Positions 17,500 through 26,048 of a DNA stretch of 58,666 bases are shown piece after piece. Origin of the DNA: DAOUBP01 sp034432655 (GTDB lineage Bacteria > Chloroflexota > Anaerolineae > CG2-30-64-16); NCBI GenBank assembly GCA_034432655.1, contig DAOUBP010000105.1:1-58666 (forward strand), written 5' to 3'. Both the position numbers and the translations under genes were made by a program. Every line of letters begins with the position of its first letter. Position 1 is the stretch's first letter. Below the pieces are notes generated by a model. The model worked only from the letters and a program-made list of their open reading frames with translations, made no database searches and was not told the DNA's origin.

Positions 17500-18678
17500 C
17501 TAGTTCAGCACCTTTAGCCACGTGGCGACCTTGGTGCCGTTCCTGAGCTGGATACCACCGACCTCCACCTCAGCGCCGACCCGGGCATTCTCGCCGTTGG
17601 TGATGCGCGTGTTGATCTGCACAACCACTTCTTGGCCCGAGATGACCCACACGCCGACCAGCGGGAAGCGCGGATGGCCGTTGGGCAGCTGTTCAACGAT
17701 GCCCTGGAACTGGAAACGTTGACCGCCCAACAGCGGGCTCCTCAGCACTGTGATCACACCAGCTGTGATCACCCCATCCTGTTGCCAGCCGATCACGAAC
17801 ACTTCGGCGCCGACGGCGACCTGCCCCTTCACCTGGAAGATGCGCGTGGCCTCAGTGACCTGCACCGTCTTACCGCTGATCACCCACGTGCCTATCAGCC
17901 CCTCTTCGGGCAATGCCTCGATCGTGCCGCGGAACTGCACCGGCTGTCGCGGGCGAGTGCGGCCCGGCTCTGTCCAGTTCACTTTGATGGCCCGGGCCAG
18001 CAATGTGTTGTCGTTTTGCAGCGTGGCCAGCGCAGTAGCCAGCAAGCCGACCTCGGGTTCATCGAGCACCAGTGTGCTGGCGTCGGTGGCCAGGGGTACG
18101 GCGCTGATCAACCAGCTGGCACCGAAGGACTGGATGGCGCCGTGCAGCTCCACGTCTTCAGCCGGTTCGATAGCATGGATGCGAACCGCTTTCAACGTGC
18201 CGGCCGGCTCCTCCACCGCAACTACCTCAACCCAGCCGCCCACCGCAATTTCGCCGCCGCGTTGGCCGATCTGGGTGTCCTCATCTACCAGGAAGGTCTG
18301 GCCGGCGATCACCCACTCGCCCAGGCCGCCCTCTGGGATGCTCTGCACCGGGCCGCGCAACCGCATTTCGGGCGGCCGCACGATGATCCGCACGGCCAGC
18401 AGGCTGTCATCTTCCAGCCGGCGTGCCTGCACCGTGGCCCACATCCCCGGCGCGGCCGGCTCGCCCGTGCTCAAGACGACCTGCGTCTGGTCATCCACGG
18501 CTACAGTGTGGCCCGCAACCTGCCAGGGATCACCGGGGTTGGCCGGCACGACGTCGATCACGCCGGAGAATTGGACGTTGATCACAACCTCGTCGGCCGC
18601 CACCGGCATCACCATGCCGGTCAACATCACAACTGCCAACAACAAGACTGCGAGTTTGCGAACTTGCACGCTTCTCAT
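17500..18678 (-). CDS. Secreted DUF5666 repeat protein
   Basis: The protein has 392 residues with a signal peptide (KLAVLLLAVVMLTGMVMPVAA). It then has about four DUF5666-like modules, each with a WVI(S/A)G(Q/K)-type strand followed by a VD..T.I core and a closing VG..VEV. Such modules are thought to be small beta barrels; the function is unknown. AAAGGAGAT lies before the ATG at 18678; a codon seven residues upstream overlaps that site and is rejected. It is the last gene of an operon led by an ECF sigma factor, which suggests it is one of its envelope targets. Confidence 0.8.
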   Translation of the reverse strand: MRSVQVRKLAVLLLAVVMLTGMVMPVAADEVVINVQFSGVIDVVPANPGDPWQVAGHTVAVDDQTQVVLSTGEPAAPGMWATVQARRLEDDSLLAVRIIVRPPEMRLRGPVQSIPEGGLGEWVIAGQTFLVDEDTQIGQRGGEIAVGGWVEVVAVEEPAGTLKAVRIHAIEPAEDVELHGAIQSFGASWLISAVPLATDASTLVLDEPEVGLLATALATLQNDNTLLARAIKVNWTEPGRTRPRQPVQFRGTIEALPEEGLIGTWVISGKTVQVTEATRIFQVKGQVAVGAEVFVIGWQQDGVITAGVITVLRSPLLGGQRFQFQGIVEQLPNGHPRFPLVGVWVISGQEVVVQINTRITNGENARVGAEVEVGGIQLRNGTKVATWLKVLN

Positions 18679-18797
18679 GGTACCGATCTCCTTTCTCATG
18701 TGAGTTTATGCTTGAAAACTTTCTCGGATGCGAGGCTACAGCCGATCGCGCTTATGCCACGAGACAGCCGGCTGCAGCTTCGACGTTTGGCCGCCTC

Positions 18798-19475
18798 TTA
18801 ACCCCGCAGGATCAGGGGCAGGAAGAGGCGCTTCAAGTTTGGGTCAGGCGTGCGGGTGGCGGTCGCCGTAGGTGTTACCGTGGGCGTGGCCGCCGGGCCG
18901 CAGGCGCTGACACTGACGTCATCAACATAAAAATCGCTGATGTTGCTCTCATCGGTCCGGCCGGCGAACTGCAAGATCACCGTTCGTCCGGCATAACCGT
19001 GGAGGTCGGCGACGATCTGGTCCCAGACACCGACTGGGTAGGTGTTGTCCACCTGTGCCAGTTGTGCCAGAGGCTGTGAATCTTCCCGCAACAGCCAGAC
19101 GGTCATCGTATCGAAGACCCCGGCTGTCTCGGCGGTGGCCAGGTACCACCAGGCGCGCAGGGTGATGCTATCCGCGTCGGCCGGCAGGGTAATCATCTGG
19201 CTGATGCGATCATCCGCGTTGTTGACCCCGGCCAGATAGGCGCTATAGCGGCCGGTGCGCGGGTTGAAGTCGCTCACCAGCGGATAGCCTTGGGCGCTGT
19301 TTTCGATCCAGCCTTGCGAGCCGGCCTCGAAGCCGCCGTTTTGGATCAGCTCCGTGCAGGTATTGGCGCTGTCCAGGGCAGTCGCGTTCAAGGTGCTGCC
19401 GAACAACAGGCTGCCCAGCAACATGCCGATGACCGTCCAAACACCAGGGATCCTGCTGCCATCGCGCCAATTCAT
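18798..19475 (-). CDS. Secreted protein with Thr/Pro linker and FLPLIL tail
   Basis: The protein has 225 residues: a signal sequence, then a jelly-roll-like domain opening with ELIQNGGFEAGSQGW and closing with DFYVDDVSVSACG, as in carbohydrate-binding-type modules. After it comes a Thr/Pro-rich linker (ATPTVTPTATATRTPDP) and the terminus LKRLFLPLILRG. Many secreted proteins of Chloroflexota end in a similar aromatic-LPL-hydrophobic-Arg tail, perhaps a surface-anchoring signal; that is from my memory of the group. Its start overlaps the end of the DUF5667 gene by 4 bp, so the genes are coupled. Confidence 0.75.
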   Translation of the reverse strand: MNWRDGSRIPGVWTVIGMLLGSLLFGSTLNATALDSANTCTELIQNGGFEAGSQGWIENSAQGYPLVSDFNPRTGRYSAYLAGVNNADDRISQMITLPADADSITLRAWWYLATAETAGVFDTMTVWLLREDSQPLAQLAQVDNTYPVGVWDQIVADLHGYAGRTVILQFAGRTDESNISDFYVDDVSVSACGPAATPTVTPTATATRTPDPNLKRLFLPLILRG

Positions 19476-20833
19476 GGCGTCACCTCCGGGGTCGGCGTTT
19501 CTGTCACCGCATCGGGGGTTGGTGTGTTCCCCTGCGCCATGGCCGTAGCCCGGCGACCCGGCGCCGGGGTATTTACCGGCGGGGGCACGGTCGCCGCCAG
19601 GGTGGGCACCGGCGGTGCCGTAGCCGACACGGTGGTCGGTGTGGGCGTCATCGCAGGCAACGGCGTGGCCGTTTGGGCCAGCGCGGTGGCTCGCCTGCCC
19701 GGTCCTGGCCCGCTGCGCGCTGTGGCGGAAGGTGCAGGGACCGGCGTCTGGGCGATGGCAGTGACGGTGGCCAACGCCGTGGCACGGGCACCCGGGACAG
19801 GTGTATGCCGGGGTTCCGGTGTGAACGTCACTGTCGGCCGGCGCTCAGGCACGGTGGCCGGGGGCGTGATCACCCCTGCGGTGGCGCGCAGGCCGGGCGC
19901 CAGCGGCGGTTCCCGGTCCGGCGTCAGGGTCGGTGCTGCCCTGGTTATCTCCGCCATCATCGTCGGCGTGATGGTCGGCCATGAGATGGTCGGTTGCGGC
20001 AGGGCAGCTCCCGGTGAAGGGGGCTCTGTCACCGAAGGGATTGGCGCCGCTGTCTCGACCGTGGGCTGCGCCGTATCCGATATCGGAGCAACGGGCGCAG
20101 GGCCGGCCGTCGGCCTGTTCAGCAAAGTGACCAGGCGTTCGGCTTCGGTGGCGGCCGAGCGGAGCGCCATCTTCGATTCCGGATCCACGGCCAGCTCGGC
20201 CAGGCGGGCCAGCTCGGCCGCGTGCGTTGCGATGCGGCCTGCCACGACCTCCTGTGCAGAACCGTCCACGGCTGCTATGGCCGCTGCTGCTGCCATGTCA
20301 CCCTTCAACAAGGCTTCAACGGCTGCCCGGGCAGGTCGCCCGGTGCGCTCCAGGTGCACGCTTAAGTCTGCCAGCCGGCGGTCGGCAGCTCGCAATTCGG
20401 CACCGGCGCGCGATTCAGGTTGGCCCTGGAGCAAGGCCGGGACTCGCTCCAACGCCACTCGGGCGGGATAGACGATGCTGCCGGGATCGTTGGCTGCCAC
20501 TGCTGTGAGGGTCAACATCGTCACCAGGAAGAACGCCAGCGCGGCGGCCATTACTCCGCGCAAATGGCCCCATGCGCGCGGCCAGCTCAGCCAGCTTTGC
20601 AGTCCCCTGGCAGTGTCTTTCGCCGACTCCTGCGCAAGCCAGGCGGCCTGCAAACGAGCTCTGGCCCGTTGGCGGCGGGCTTCCGGCAGGCGGTAGGCGC
20701 GCAACCTGCGCACGCGCTCGGCGGCTTCCAGCAGTGGGGCCAGCGTTTCCGCCTCGGCCCCCTCTAGCTCGCCCGCGTCATGCGCCTTCAGCAGGTAGGC
20801 TTCCAGCCTGTCGGCGATTTCTCTCTCGTTCAT
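19472..20833 (-). CDS. DUF5667-domain anti-sigma-like membrane protein
   Basis: The protein has 453 residues. A cytoplasmic N-terminus of about 90 residues is followed by one transmembrane helix (93-114) and a DUF5667 region (DPGSIVYPARVALERVPALL). The extracellular part is a long Pro/Thr-rich stalk containing four spaced PG(L/A/R)RATA repeats. Overlap of 56 bp with the sigma-factor gene, and the position of the helix, suggest a membrane anti-sigma partner; I see no zinc-binding HxxxCxxC motif, so the mode of binding is uncertain. Confidence 0.75.
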   Translation of the reverse strand: MNEREIADRLEAYLLKAHDAGELEGAEAETLAPLLEAAERVRRLRAYRLPEARRQRARARLQAAWLAQESAKDTARGLQSWLSWPRAWGHLRGVMAAALAFFLVTMLTLTAVAANDPGSIVYPARVALERVPALLQGQPESRAGAELRAADRRLADLSVHLERTGRPARAAVEALLKGDMAAAAAIAAVDGSAQEVVAGRIATHAAELARLAELAVDPESKMALRSAATEAERLVTLLNRPTAGPAPVAPISDTAQPTVETAAPIPSVTEPPSPGAALPQPTISWPTITPTMMAEITRAAPTLTPDREPPLAPGLRATAGVITPPATVPERRPTVTFTPEPRHTPVPGARATALATVTAIAQTPVPAPSATARSGPGPGRRATALAQTATPLPAMTPTPTTVSATAPPVPTLAATVPPPVNTPAPGRRATAMAQGNTPTPDAVTETPTPEVTP

Positions 20834-21434
20834 AAGTGGCCGGTCCGCGTCCGTTGTCCCGTCTCAGCAGCCGGGCCAGAGCCCGCAGTGCCCGGTGTTG
20901 CAGCGACTTGACGGCACCTTCACTCTTGCCCAGCATTTGTCCGATTTCGGCGTTGCTCATCTCTTCGCCGAATTTGCCCAGAATTACCAGGCGTTGATCT
21001 TCGCTCAGTTGTGAAATGGCCTCCGCCAGCTGCTCCAGCTCCTCCATTTCTTCGATCCAGCTTTCCGGATCAGGCATCTGGCGGCCCTCCCACCAGTCGG
21101 CCATCTCGATCCCTTGCGGCCGACGGTGTGCTGTGCGACGATAATTAGAGGCCAGCGATCCCGCAATGCGATACAACCAGGCACTGAGCGTTGCCGCCGG
21201 GTGATCGTTATTGAGGCGGAAACGGTCGAGGTAGCGCATCGCCCGCATGAAAACCTCGGTGGTCAACTCGTCCGCCGCGTCCGGATCCCCCACGCGCGCG
21301 AGCAGATAACGGAAGAGCCTATCTGCATAGAGCTCGTACAGCCCCTCCACTACCTGTCTGCCGTTGTGTCCGCGCTGTGCCAACAGTGCCAGTACCTGTT
21401 GGTCATTGATGGGGGGATACATGGCCATGTTCAT
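20778..21434 (-). CDS. ECF-type RNA polymerase sigma factor
   Basis: The protein has 218 residues. Region 2 (VEGLYELYADRLFRYLLARV...DAADELTTEVFMRAM) and region 4 (LSEDQRLVILGKFGEEMSNAEIGQMLGKSEGAVKSLQHRALRAL) are both clear, and there is no region 1 or 3. It leads an operon with the DUF5667 protein, the secreted FLPLIL-tailed protein and the DUF5666 protein. It is probably released by envelope signals to transcribe its own operon among others. Three candidate ATGs (codons 1, 3, 5) lie close together; no strong ribosome-binding site decides between them. Confidence 0.9.
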   Translation of the reverse strand: MNMAMYPPINDQQVLALLAQRGHNGRQVVEGLYELYADRLFRYLLARVGDPDAADELTTEVFMRAMRYLDRFRLNNDHPAATLSAWLYRIAGSLASNYRRTAHRRPQGIEMADWWEGRQMPDPESWIEEMEELEQLAEAISQLSEDQRLVILGKFGEEMSNAEIGQMLGKSEGAVKSLQHRALRALARLLRRDNGRGPATYERERNRRQAGSLPAEGA

Positions 21435-21514
21435 TAATTACAAACACCGGCTGCGGGGCAAAAGATACGGGGTCAGCGGAAAACCGGCTTGAAATCGAAA
21501 AGGTTGGAGAGTTG

Positions 21515-21916
21515 TTAAAGCAGTTTTTGTTCCTTCAACACTCCCGGATAGCAGCGCTGGCCGGTGGTGAAGAGGTCGCCCAGGGTGAGGGCCTTGAGGA
21601 TGGGGCCTTTGACTTTCATCTGCCCGCTGCCCAGCGCTTTGGTCAGGGTGAGTTCGCCCAACAGGATGCGGTGCAGGGTGTCGGCTGCCAGCTCGATGTC
21701 CAGATCAGGCCGGACATCCCGGGGGCCGAAGGCGGCGCGCACCGGGTTTTGCCGGCCATCCAGGTGAATCTCAGCCGCCGGCTGGCTCAGGCGCAAGCGG
21801 ATCACCAGCCGGGCAGCGCGGATCGCATCGTGAGCTCTGGGGTAGCTCGTTTCCACGCAGGCGAAAAGTGCCTTGAAGCTGGTGTAAAGCTGTTCGGAGT
21901 CACGATAGAACGGCAT
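21515..21916 (-). CDS. SCP2 sterol-binding domain protein, copy 1
   Basis: The protein has 133 residues and a single SCP2-like lipid-binding domain. It opens MPFYRDSEQLYTSFKALF, like the paralogue at 24447-24878 (MSVFRDSQHFYETV). PDLDIELAADTLHRILLGEL and the following GQMKVKGPILKALTL match the usual C-terminal half of the fold. AAAGGCG precedes the ATG at 21916. It is the last gene of a lipid operon, 58 bp after the acyltransferase. SCP2 folds bind a hydrophobic ligand; the ligand here is unknown. Confidence 0.8.
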   Translation of the reverse strand: MPFYRDSEQLYTSFKALFACVETSYPRAHDAIRAARLVIRLRLSQPAAEIHLDGRQNPVRAAFGPRDVRPDLDIELAADTLHRILLGELTLTKALGSGQMKVKGPILKALTLGDLFTTGQRCYPGVLKEQKLL

Positions 21917-21974
21917 GGGACGCGCCTTTCGCGGGGGTGTTCTGGACGGCCAGGCCGCCCAGAGCACCCCTGCC

Positions 21975-23312
21975 TCATCCGAAAAACACGTTGCGGCGTT
22001 GGGCCAGCCGCTGATAGATCATCTGTTGGATCACATTGCGCATTTGATCGGTGAGCTGCGAGACCAGCACCAGGTCGTTGGCGGCGTCCGGGCCATAGTG
22101 CTCGGTGGGCACCGGCTCCCCGAAGTCAATGTACCATTTGGTGGGCAGGGGGATGAAGCCCAACAGGCCGAACCACGGGAAGGTCGGCGAGATGGGGAAG
22201 TAGGGGAAGCCGATCAGCTTCGCCATGGTGGGTGACTTGTAGAGTGAGATGTAGGTCTCCTCTGCGCCCACCACCGAGACGGGGATCATGGGCGCGCCGG
22301 TCCGCAATGCCATCCGCACGAAACCCCCGCGGCCAAAACGCGCCAGGCGATATCGTTCTCTGAACAGCTTGCCGACCCCTTTGTAGCCCTCCGGGAACAC
22401 GGCCACCAGCTGATCCTCCTCCAGCAGCCGAATGCCGTTATCTACTGTGGCCAGCGCCTGGCCCAGCTTGGTGAACATGGCGGAGAAGAACGGCAGGGTG
22501 GGGAACCATGTGGCGTAGAGCGTGCGCACCAGCCGTTGGGCAGGATGTTCCAGCCAGACGGCCGTGCCGACCATCGCGCCGTCCCAGGGCAGCTGGCCGG
22601 AATGGTTGACCACCAGCAGTGCACGGCCCGTGTCGGGGATGTGTTCGATGCCGGTGGTTTGCACCCGCCAATAGCGCTTGTACATGAAGGTGAAGAAGGG
22701 CTGCACCAGGTTCAGGAACTCCATGTCCAGGCCCCAGTCGTCCGTCTCGTACTCCCCCGTCATACGGCGCTTGATGAAGTCGGCCTGCTGCTGCAGCGCA
22801 TAGTTGAGGACGTACCACATGCCCTTCCAGGTATCCAGGTCCAGCAGATCGGAGCTGATGTTGCTGCGCAGGCTGTGCATCAGCTGTTTCACCGGGCCGG
22901 GCACGAAACGGTCCAGGTTCTCTTCCAGCAAGATCAGCAGCCCCTCCAGGGAGAAGGGCGGCGGTGTATAGCCGGTGCTCTCCTGGACGCGCGCGATGAG
23001 CTGGTCGAGCTCGGACTTGAACTCCGCCTGGAGCTGTTCGGCCGAGGGCTCCGGCTCTGTAGCCTGTGGCGCTTCGGCTGACGGTTCCGGCTCTGCAGCC
23101 TGTGGTGCTTCGGCTGACGGTTCCGCCGGAACAGCCGACTCCTCAGATAGTTCCGGCTCCGTTGAGGATGCTGTCACGTCTGCAGCAGGCACATGCACCC
23201 TGCAAAAAGTTGAGCCGGGCAGGGGGCGGTTTTTGCACGGCTGGCCGGATTTGGTCAGGGCAGCGCAATGGACAGGTTCCTGGTTCAACGACGGTTCGGG
23301 TTCGAGGCTCAT
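21975..23312 (-). CDS. Lysophospholipid acyltransferase with N-terminal Cys/His motif
   Basis: The protein has 445 residues. The C-terminal two thirds is a PlsC-like acyltransferase: the catalytic box is NHSGQLPWDG, the spaced HxxxxxxD variant found in some bacterial family members, followed by FPEGYKGVGK. The N-terminus has CAALTKSGQPCKNRPLPG and a later FCRVH, giving a C16-C26-C37-H40 set that could bind zinc. After it are three copies of a 13-residue Glu/Pro/Ala repeat coded by a 39-bp DNA repeat (about 23035-23130). The start overlaps the SDR stop by 4 bp. It probably acts at the inner face of the membrane in phospholipid or storage-lipid synthesis. Confidence 0.85.
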   Translation of the reverse strand: MSLEPEPSLNQEPVHCAALTKSGQPCKNRPLPGSTFCRVHVPAADVTASSTEPELSEESAVPAEPSAEAPQAAEPEPSAEAPQATEPEPSAEQLQAEFKSELDQLIARVQESTGYTPPPFSLEGLLILLEENLDRFVPGPVKQLMHSLRSNISSDLLDLDTWKGMWYVLNYALQQQADFIKRRMTGEYETDDWGLDMEFLNLVQPFFTFMYKRYWRVQTTGIEHIPDTGRALLVVNHSGQLPWDGAMVGTAVWLEHPAQRLVRTLYATWFPTLPFFSAMFTKLGQALATVDNGIRLLEEDQLVAVFPEGYKGVGKLFRERYRLARFGRGGFVRMALRTGAPMIPVSVVGAEETYISLYKSPTMAKLIGFPYFPISPTFPWFGLLGFIPLPTKWYIDFGEPVPTEHYGPDAANDLVLVSQLTDQMRNVIQQMIYQRLAQRRNVFFG

Positions 23313-24409
23313 ACAACCTCCTCCTGCGGCTCTTCGTTCACACTCCCCTCGTCCAGGGCACCTGCGCGCGCGACCTGTGCCCGGGCCCGTTTGCGTCGCT
23401 CAATGGTATCGCGCAGGCGCTCTTCGTCATAAGCCAGTGCATCCGCGCTGGGAACGAAGGGCTCCAGCCGTTTGCGGCCGGCAAACTCTCGCAGCGCCTC
23501 GACAGCCGTGTAACGCGGGGTGAAGTCGAGCACGCCGCGCATCTTTGTCAAGTCGCCCACGCACGAGTAGCGCAGATAGTCTAACCCCAGCGGACAGGTG
23601 CGGTCAACCGGCCCGCCGAGAGCGGCGAACAGCGGGTTGCCCCAATACGCGGCCAGGTGAAACACCGGGATCGCCATCTTGCCCGCCAGCGCCATGGCCT
23701 TGCTCAGCGGCAGGACACCTTCTGCGGCCACGTTGAAGACCCCGGGCACATCGTGCACCACCGCATGGGCCAGCGCCTCGATCACGTCCTCCTCATGGAT
23801 GACCTGGATGCGGGGGTCAAACCCCAAGAGCTTGGGCGTGAACTGGGTGCCCAGGAACCGGGTCATCGGCGTATCAACCTTGGGGCCGATGATGTTGGCA
23901 AAACGCAAGACTGTCAGGATGATGTGAGGATATTGCCCGCGGAAGCCGTTGCAGAACGTCTCGATCTCCACCAGGTCGTGAATGGTGCCGGTGGCCGGCT
24001 GGTTGGTGAGCGGCCTTTCCTCCGCCAGGAACGCCGAATTGTCAGGCCGGGCGCCGTAGACGGCGGTGGAACTTTTGATGACGATCTTTCTGACCCCGGC
24101 TGCCGCGGCGGCGCCCAGCACCTTCATGGTGCCCATCACATTCAGGTCGAACGCGGCCTCGGAGCGGCGGTAGCTTTCCCTGAAGGCCAGATGACAGACG
24201 GTGTCCACCGCCTCTGCGCGCAGCAGGTCAACGATCAATGTGTTGCGGACGTCGGCCTGGATGAAATCCAACCCTTCAATGTGGTCGCAGGGCGGGTCGG
24301 CATCCAGCCCGATGACATGAAAATCGGTCGCGGCCAGCAAGTGGGCCGCCAGCCGCGCGCCCCAATGGTTGCTGACCCCGGTCACCAGCACGGTCTTTTG
24401 CTCGGGCAT
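23309..24409 (-). CDS. NAD-dependent epimerase/dehydratase-like SDR with altered active site
   Basis: The protein has 366 residues and an extended-SDR Rossmann fold (VLVTGVSNHWGARLAAHLL; a GxxxxxG loop at about residues 11-17). At the position of the catalytic YxxxK the sequence reads HDLVE (144-148), so both catalytic residues are replaced. The rest (FNVAAEGVLPLSKAM; WGNPL) follows the family. It is coupled to the acyltransferase by a 4-bp overlap; a similar epimerase-acyltransferase pair is known in mycobacteria. A binding or regulatory role, or an unusual chemistry, is possible. Confidence 0.8.
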   Translation of the reverse strand: MPEQKTVLVTGVSNHWGARLAAHLLAATDFHVIGLDADPPCDHIEGLDFIQADVRNTLIVDLLRAEAVDTVCHLAFRESYRRSEAAFDLNVMGTMKVLGAAAAAGVRKIVIKSSTAVYGARPDNSAFLAEERPLTNQPATGTIHDLVEIETFCNGFRGQYPHIILTVLRFANIIGPKVDTPMTRFLGTQFTPKLLGFDPRIQVIHEEDVIEALAHAVVHDVPGVFNVAAEGVLPLSKAMALAGKMAIPVFHLAAYWGNPLFAALGGPVDRTCPLGLDYLRYSCVGDLTKMRGVLDFTPRYTAVEALREFAGRKRLEPFVPSADALAYDEERLRDTIERRKRARAQVARAGALDEGSVNEEPQEEVV

Positions 24410-24446
24410 GTCACGTCCTCCTTCCGGCGGGCCCGACGACAGCGGC

Positions 24447-24878
24447 CTACTTCATGATCATGTGCGCGTAGCCCTTTTCGCGCAGCAGGGCCGGATACTG
24501 CTTGTAGAGCGGCTCCACCGCGGGCAACAGCTTGAGGATTTTGGGCAGCGGGCCCTGCACCACGATGTCTCGTTTGGCGATGGCACCCAGCAGGTTGACC
24601 TTCCCGTGCCAGAACGCGTGCGACACGTCAGCCTTCATGGTGAGGATGACGTCCGGTTTCAGATCGCACGGGCCGTGAATCACATCGCAGAACGCGCCGG
24701 GTTGTTGGGGTTTGTCTTTGGCGTTCACCGTGGTGACGGCCTCGGGGTCGGTATAGCGAAACTGAATGATGATGCCGGCGGCAGCGATTTTCGGGCCGAC
24801 CTGGGGGTCTTTCTTGGCCCGGTCCATCAGTTCGCCCACGGTCTCGTAGAAGTGCTGGCTGTCGCGAAATACGGACAT
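24447..24878 (-). CDS. SCP2 sterol-binding domain protein, copy 2
   Basis: The protein has 143 residues. MSVFRDSQHFYETVGELMDR opens it, and PDVILTMKADVSHAFWHGKV with GAIAKRDIVVQGPLPKILKL is the SCP2 C-terminal half. AAAGGAGAG lies before the ATG, and a strong promoter lies at 24918-24946. It is the first gene of the SCP2-SDR-acyltransferase-SCP2 operon and diverges from the phasin gene, whose promoter starts about 25 bp away. Confidence 0.85.
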   Translation of the reverse strand: MSVFRDSQHFYETVGELMDRAKKDPQVGPKIAAAGIIIQFRYTDPEAVTTVNAKDKPQQPGAFCDVIHGPCDLKPDVILTMKADVSHAFWHGKVNLLGAIAKRDIVVQGPLPKILKLLPAVEPLYKQYPALLREKGYAHMIMK

Positions 24879-24917
24879 GGTGCTCTCCTTTGCGGGTGAG
24901 GATGAAATGTTGTCAGC

Positions 24918-24946
24918 ATTATAGCGGGAGGGCATGCTAACGTCAA
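24918..24946 (-). promoter_or_regulatory. Promoter of the SCP2-SDR-acyltransferase operon
   Basis: Read on the minus strand: TTGACG (24941-24946), a 17-bp spacer, TATAAT (24918-24923). It is close to consensus. Confidence 0.8.
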
Positions 24947-24969
24947 GTGAAAATTGGTGCCGCGGCCTC

Positions 24970-24998
24970 TTGACAACTCGGGCCGGATGTGCTATATT
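24970..24998 (+). promoter_or_regulatory. Promoter of the phasin gene
   Basis: TTGACA (24970-24975), a 17-bp spacer and TATATT (24993-24998), with TGC just before the -10. It is divergent to, and only about 25 bp from, the lipid-operon promoter, so the two could share a regulator. Confidence 0.85.
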
Positions 24999-25073
24999 AC
25001 AGCCATGACGCGCTGCGTCATAAATCGTACGCACGTAAAGCCAAAACAAAGTTCAGCGAGCCAGGAGGTAACT

Positions 25074-25898
25074 ATGGCTGAGGAGATCACTCAAGTGGTA
25101 GAGGAAGTTGCTGCCAAGGTAGAGGAGGCCCCGGTCGTGGCCGAGGCAAAGAAGACGGCGCGCAAAGCGGCGAAGAAGGCCGAGACAGCTGCCGCCGAGG
25201 TGAAGGAAGCGGTGCAGGCGGCCGCGCCCGCCAAGAACGGCGAGGAGCCGTTGGTGGCAGAGATCAAGGCCACCGTGAAGGACGTGGTGGAGACGGTGGA
25301 GAAGCTCCCCGTGACCCAGAAGGTGGTGGAGGTCGCCAAGGACGTGGCCGAAGGGGTTGAGAAGAACCCGATGGCGGCCAAGGTGATCGAGCGCGTCAAA
25401 GGCGCAGCGGAAGAGGTGGAGAAGAGCCAGCTTGCCGAGCAGGTGCGCAAGGCGGTAAAGGAGACCACCGAAGAGATCGAAAAGAGCCCGCTGCTGGCCG
25501 CGGCGCATCGGGTGTTGCTGGCCGGCATCGGCGCTGTGGCCCTGGCCCAGGAGGAGATCGAGGATTTCGTCAACCGCCTGGTGGAGCGCGGGGAGATTGC
25601 TGAGTCCGACGGCAAGAAGATGTTGAAAGACGTGCTTGAGAAGCGCAAGTCGGTGCTGGAGAAGACCGCAGAGCTGGTCAAGGCCCCGCAGCGCGCCGCG
25701 GCCGAGCTGGCTGAGGCACCCAAGCGCGCGGCTGCTGAGCTGGCCGAGGCCCCGAAACGCGCGGCCGACGAGCTGGAGAAGCGCGTGGAAGAGGTGCTTG
25801 CCCGGATGAACATCCCGACTAAGGACGAGATCGAGGCCCTTAGCGCCAAGATCACAACCCTGACCAAGAAGGTCGAAGAGCTCAAGAAGCAGTCCTGA
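25074..25898 (+). CDS. Phasin-like (PHA granule-associated) protein
   Basis: The protein has 274 residues and is rich in Ala, Glu, Lys and Val. The region LLAAAHRVLLAGIGAVALAQ followed by EEIEDFVNRLVERGEIAESDGKKML is the phasin core of the PHA granule-associated family. Before it are degenerate 25-35-residue repeats (for example KVVEVAKDVAEGVEKNP) and after it a run of APKRAAAELAE repeats, then a coiled-coil tail. The ATG at 25074 follows AGGAGG. It is followed by a terminator and then the PHA regulator gene. It would coat polyhydroxyalkanoate granules; no PHA synthase gene is in the window. Confidence 0.8.
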   Translation: MAEEITQVVEEVAAKVEEAPVVAEAKKTARKAAKKAETAAAEVKEAVQAAAPAKNGEEPLVAEIKATVKDVVETVEKLPVTQKVVEVAKDVAEGVEKNPMAAKVIERVKGAAEEVEKSQLAEQVRKAVKETTEEIEKSPLLAAAHRVLLAGIGAVALAQEEIEDFVNRLVERGEIAESDGKKMLKDVLEKRKSVLEKTAELVKAPQRAAAELAEAPKRAAAELAEAPKRAADELEKRVEEVLARMNIPTKDEIEALSAKITTLTKKVEELKKQS

Positions 25899-25921
25899 GC
25901 CAACCCCGCTCGGATAACAGC

Positions 25922-25959
25922 AGAAACGTGCCCGACATTGTAATGTCGGGCACGTTTCT
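25922..25959 (+). terminator. Terminator of the phasin gene
   Basis: agaaacgtgcccgacatt (25922-25939) pairs perfectly with aatgtcgggcacgtttct (25942-25959), ending in a short T-rich run. Confidence 0.85.
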
Positions 25960-25969
25960 TTCTGTGCAT

Positions 25970-25998
25970 TTGTCAGCCAGGGGATCCTGCGCTATGAT
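25970..25998 (+). promoter_or_regulatory. Promoter of the PHA-synthesis regulator gene
   Basis: TTGTCA (25970-25975), a 17-bp spacer and TATGAT (25993-25998). An AAGGAGG lies at about 26019, but no start codon follows it; translation appears to begin at the ATG at 26049, just after AGGGGC. Confidence 0.65.
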
Positions 25999-26048
25999 GT
26001 AGAAGCTTTGTTTCGCAAGGAGGTCGTTTCATCTGCAGGGGCTTTATC

